From Candidatus Gastranaerophilales bacterium (lineage in GTDB: Bacteria > Cyanobacteriota > Vampirovibrionia > Gastranaerophilales > Gastranaerophilaceae), in the NCBI GenBank assembly GCA_944324285.1, contig CALUVR010000017.1, positions 1-49,917 of the forward strand: a DNA stretch of 49,917 bases, read 5' to 3'. Positions 49,490 to 49,917 of the stretch are shown here, piece by piece (position 1 is the stretch's first letter; each line of letters opens with the position of its first letter). The position numbers and the translations under genes are program-made. A model generated the notes under the pieces. The model saw only the letters and a program-made list of their open reading frames with translations. It was not told the DNA's origin and searched no databases.

Positions 49490-49850
49490 GTACAAAACCT
49501 TCCCACTCTCCAAAAGGACGAGGGGATAAGATTTTTCCCACCTTTAAAAGGTGAAAAAAAGGAAAATTAAAATCCCCTCACCTGCCCTTCGAGTACCCTC
49601 TTTCAAAGTGAGAGGACGGAAAAGTTTGTAAAGATGGGAATTTTTTGGAGCTATTGCGAGGAGCGGTGCGACGAGGCCATTCTGCAATTTAGCCTCCCTT
49701 AGTAAGGGAGGTGGTGCGTTAGCGCCGGAGGGTTTTTCTTTTACCCCTCACCCTACCCTCTATCGTTTGGAGAGGGAGGACTTTCTATCCACCTCGTCGC
49801 GGCATTAATCCCCCCTTGCCCCCCCTTTACAAGGGGGGGCAGCTTTCCCA
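49490..49850. repeat. Second cluster of palindromic repeats
   Basis: A gene-free stretch with many palindromes: CACCTTT/AAAGGTG at 49539-49553, CCTCCCTT agt AAGGGAGG at 49693-49711, a CCCTCACCCTACCCTC...GAGAGGG block at about 49744-49777, and a ten-base-arm palindrome at 49818-49840 (GCCCCCCCTT tac AAGGGGGGGC). A TTGCGAGGAGCGGTGCGACG segment (49655-49674) resembles the tails of the first cluster. No plausible gene is seen. Confidence 0.7.
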
Positions 49851-49852
49851 AT

Positions 49853-49876
49853 AAAAAAGCCGGCTTCTGACCGACT
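49853..49876 (-). terminator. Terminator-like hairpin for an off-window leftward gene
   Basis: On the minus strand AGTCGG pairs with CCGGCT (one G-U) across seven bases, followed by TTTTT. It would end a gene that enters from the right edge. Confidence 0.5.
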
Positions 49877-49917
49877 GTTAATTATGGAAATAAAATTGTA
49901 AAGGGAATATAAAAAGT

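Noticed and set aside
1-49917. tRNA or rRNA genes
   Set aside because: No TPsiC-arm, anticodon-arm or rRNA signature was noticed by eye; a covariance search would be needed to be certain.

Overview
The window looks like a chromosomal segment of an AT-rich, probably anaerobic, gut-type relative of the cyanobacteria (Gastranaerophilales / 'Melainabacteria' / Vampirovibrionia). This is inference. It rests on the cyanobacterial-style ATP synthase operon (a, c, b', b, delta, alpha, gamma, with two different b subunits and without beta and epsilon), on anaerobe traits (sodium-pumping oxaloacetate decarboxylase, superoxide reductase plus ferritin), and on several hypothetical protein types that I associate with this group. 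No photosynthesis gene is present. No phage, insertion sequence, CRISPR array or tRNA was seen.

Layout. 1-7526 (leftward): the start codon of an off-window gene, a tiny ORF, glmS, then the atp operon with a small zinc-finger membrane protein between alpha and gamma. 7633-11613 (rightward): birA-oadG-oadA-oadB, a biotin ligase coupled to the three-subunit decarboxylase pump that contains its biotinylated target. 11666-14843: a hypothetical protein, glgC, and a coupled pair of membrane proteins. 14832-19767 (leftward): an ECF sigma factor with its anti-sigma factor, an isopropylmalate/homoaconitate dehydratase large subunit, a scar with two truncated gene remnants, a YbaK-type deacylase and a homocitrate/isopropylmalate synthase-family enzyme. 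19895-25743: a TPR protein, a small protein, a PhoR/WalK-type kinase whose mRNA looks leaderless, a flavoprotein and a hypothetical protein.

25789-31906 (leftward) is a tightly overlapping chromosome-condensation operon, smc-scpA-scpB, followed by a membrane-anchored matrixin-type protease with TPRs. 32039-36404 carries cell-envelope functions: a secreted VWA protein, a nuclease/phospholipase D protein, a YdjC-family deacetylase and a family 2 glycosyltransferase. 36493-40252 is a two-component operon (REC-PAS kinase, NarL-type regulator, secreted coiled-coil protein). 40320-40916 is a cluster of palindromic intergenic repeats. 40958-41855 encodes desulfoferrodoxin and ferritin. 42836-43097 is a large, Bacillus-type SRP RNA. 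43165-47238 holds a possible metalloprotease, a large GLUG-repeat protein, a GIY-YIG protein and a Gly/Ser/Cys-rich small protein. 47548-49392 is an AMIN-like protein, a tiny membrane protein and an SPFH/prohibitin protein. The right edge is a second palindrome cluster.

How it fits together: the decarboxylase exports sodium, while the ATP synthase c subunit has proton-type residues, so the two machines probably use different ions unless an antiporter links them. The most unusual points are the zinc-finger membrane protein inside the atp operon, a recurring N-terminal Ser-Phe-x-Gly-like motif on unrelated hypothetical proteins, the large SRP RNA, the smc/scp/protease operon, the leaderless kinase and the Cys-rich small protein.
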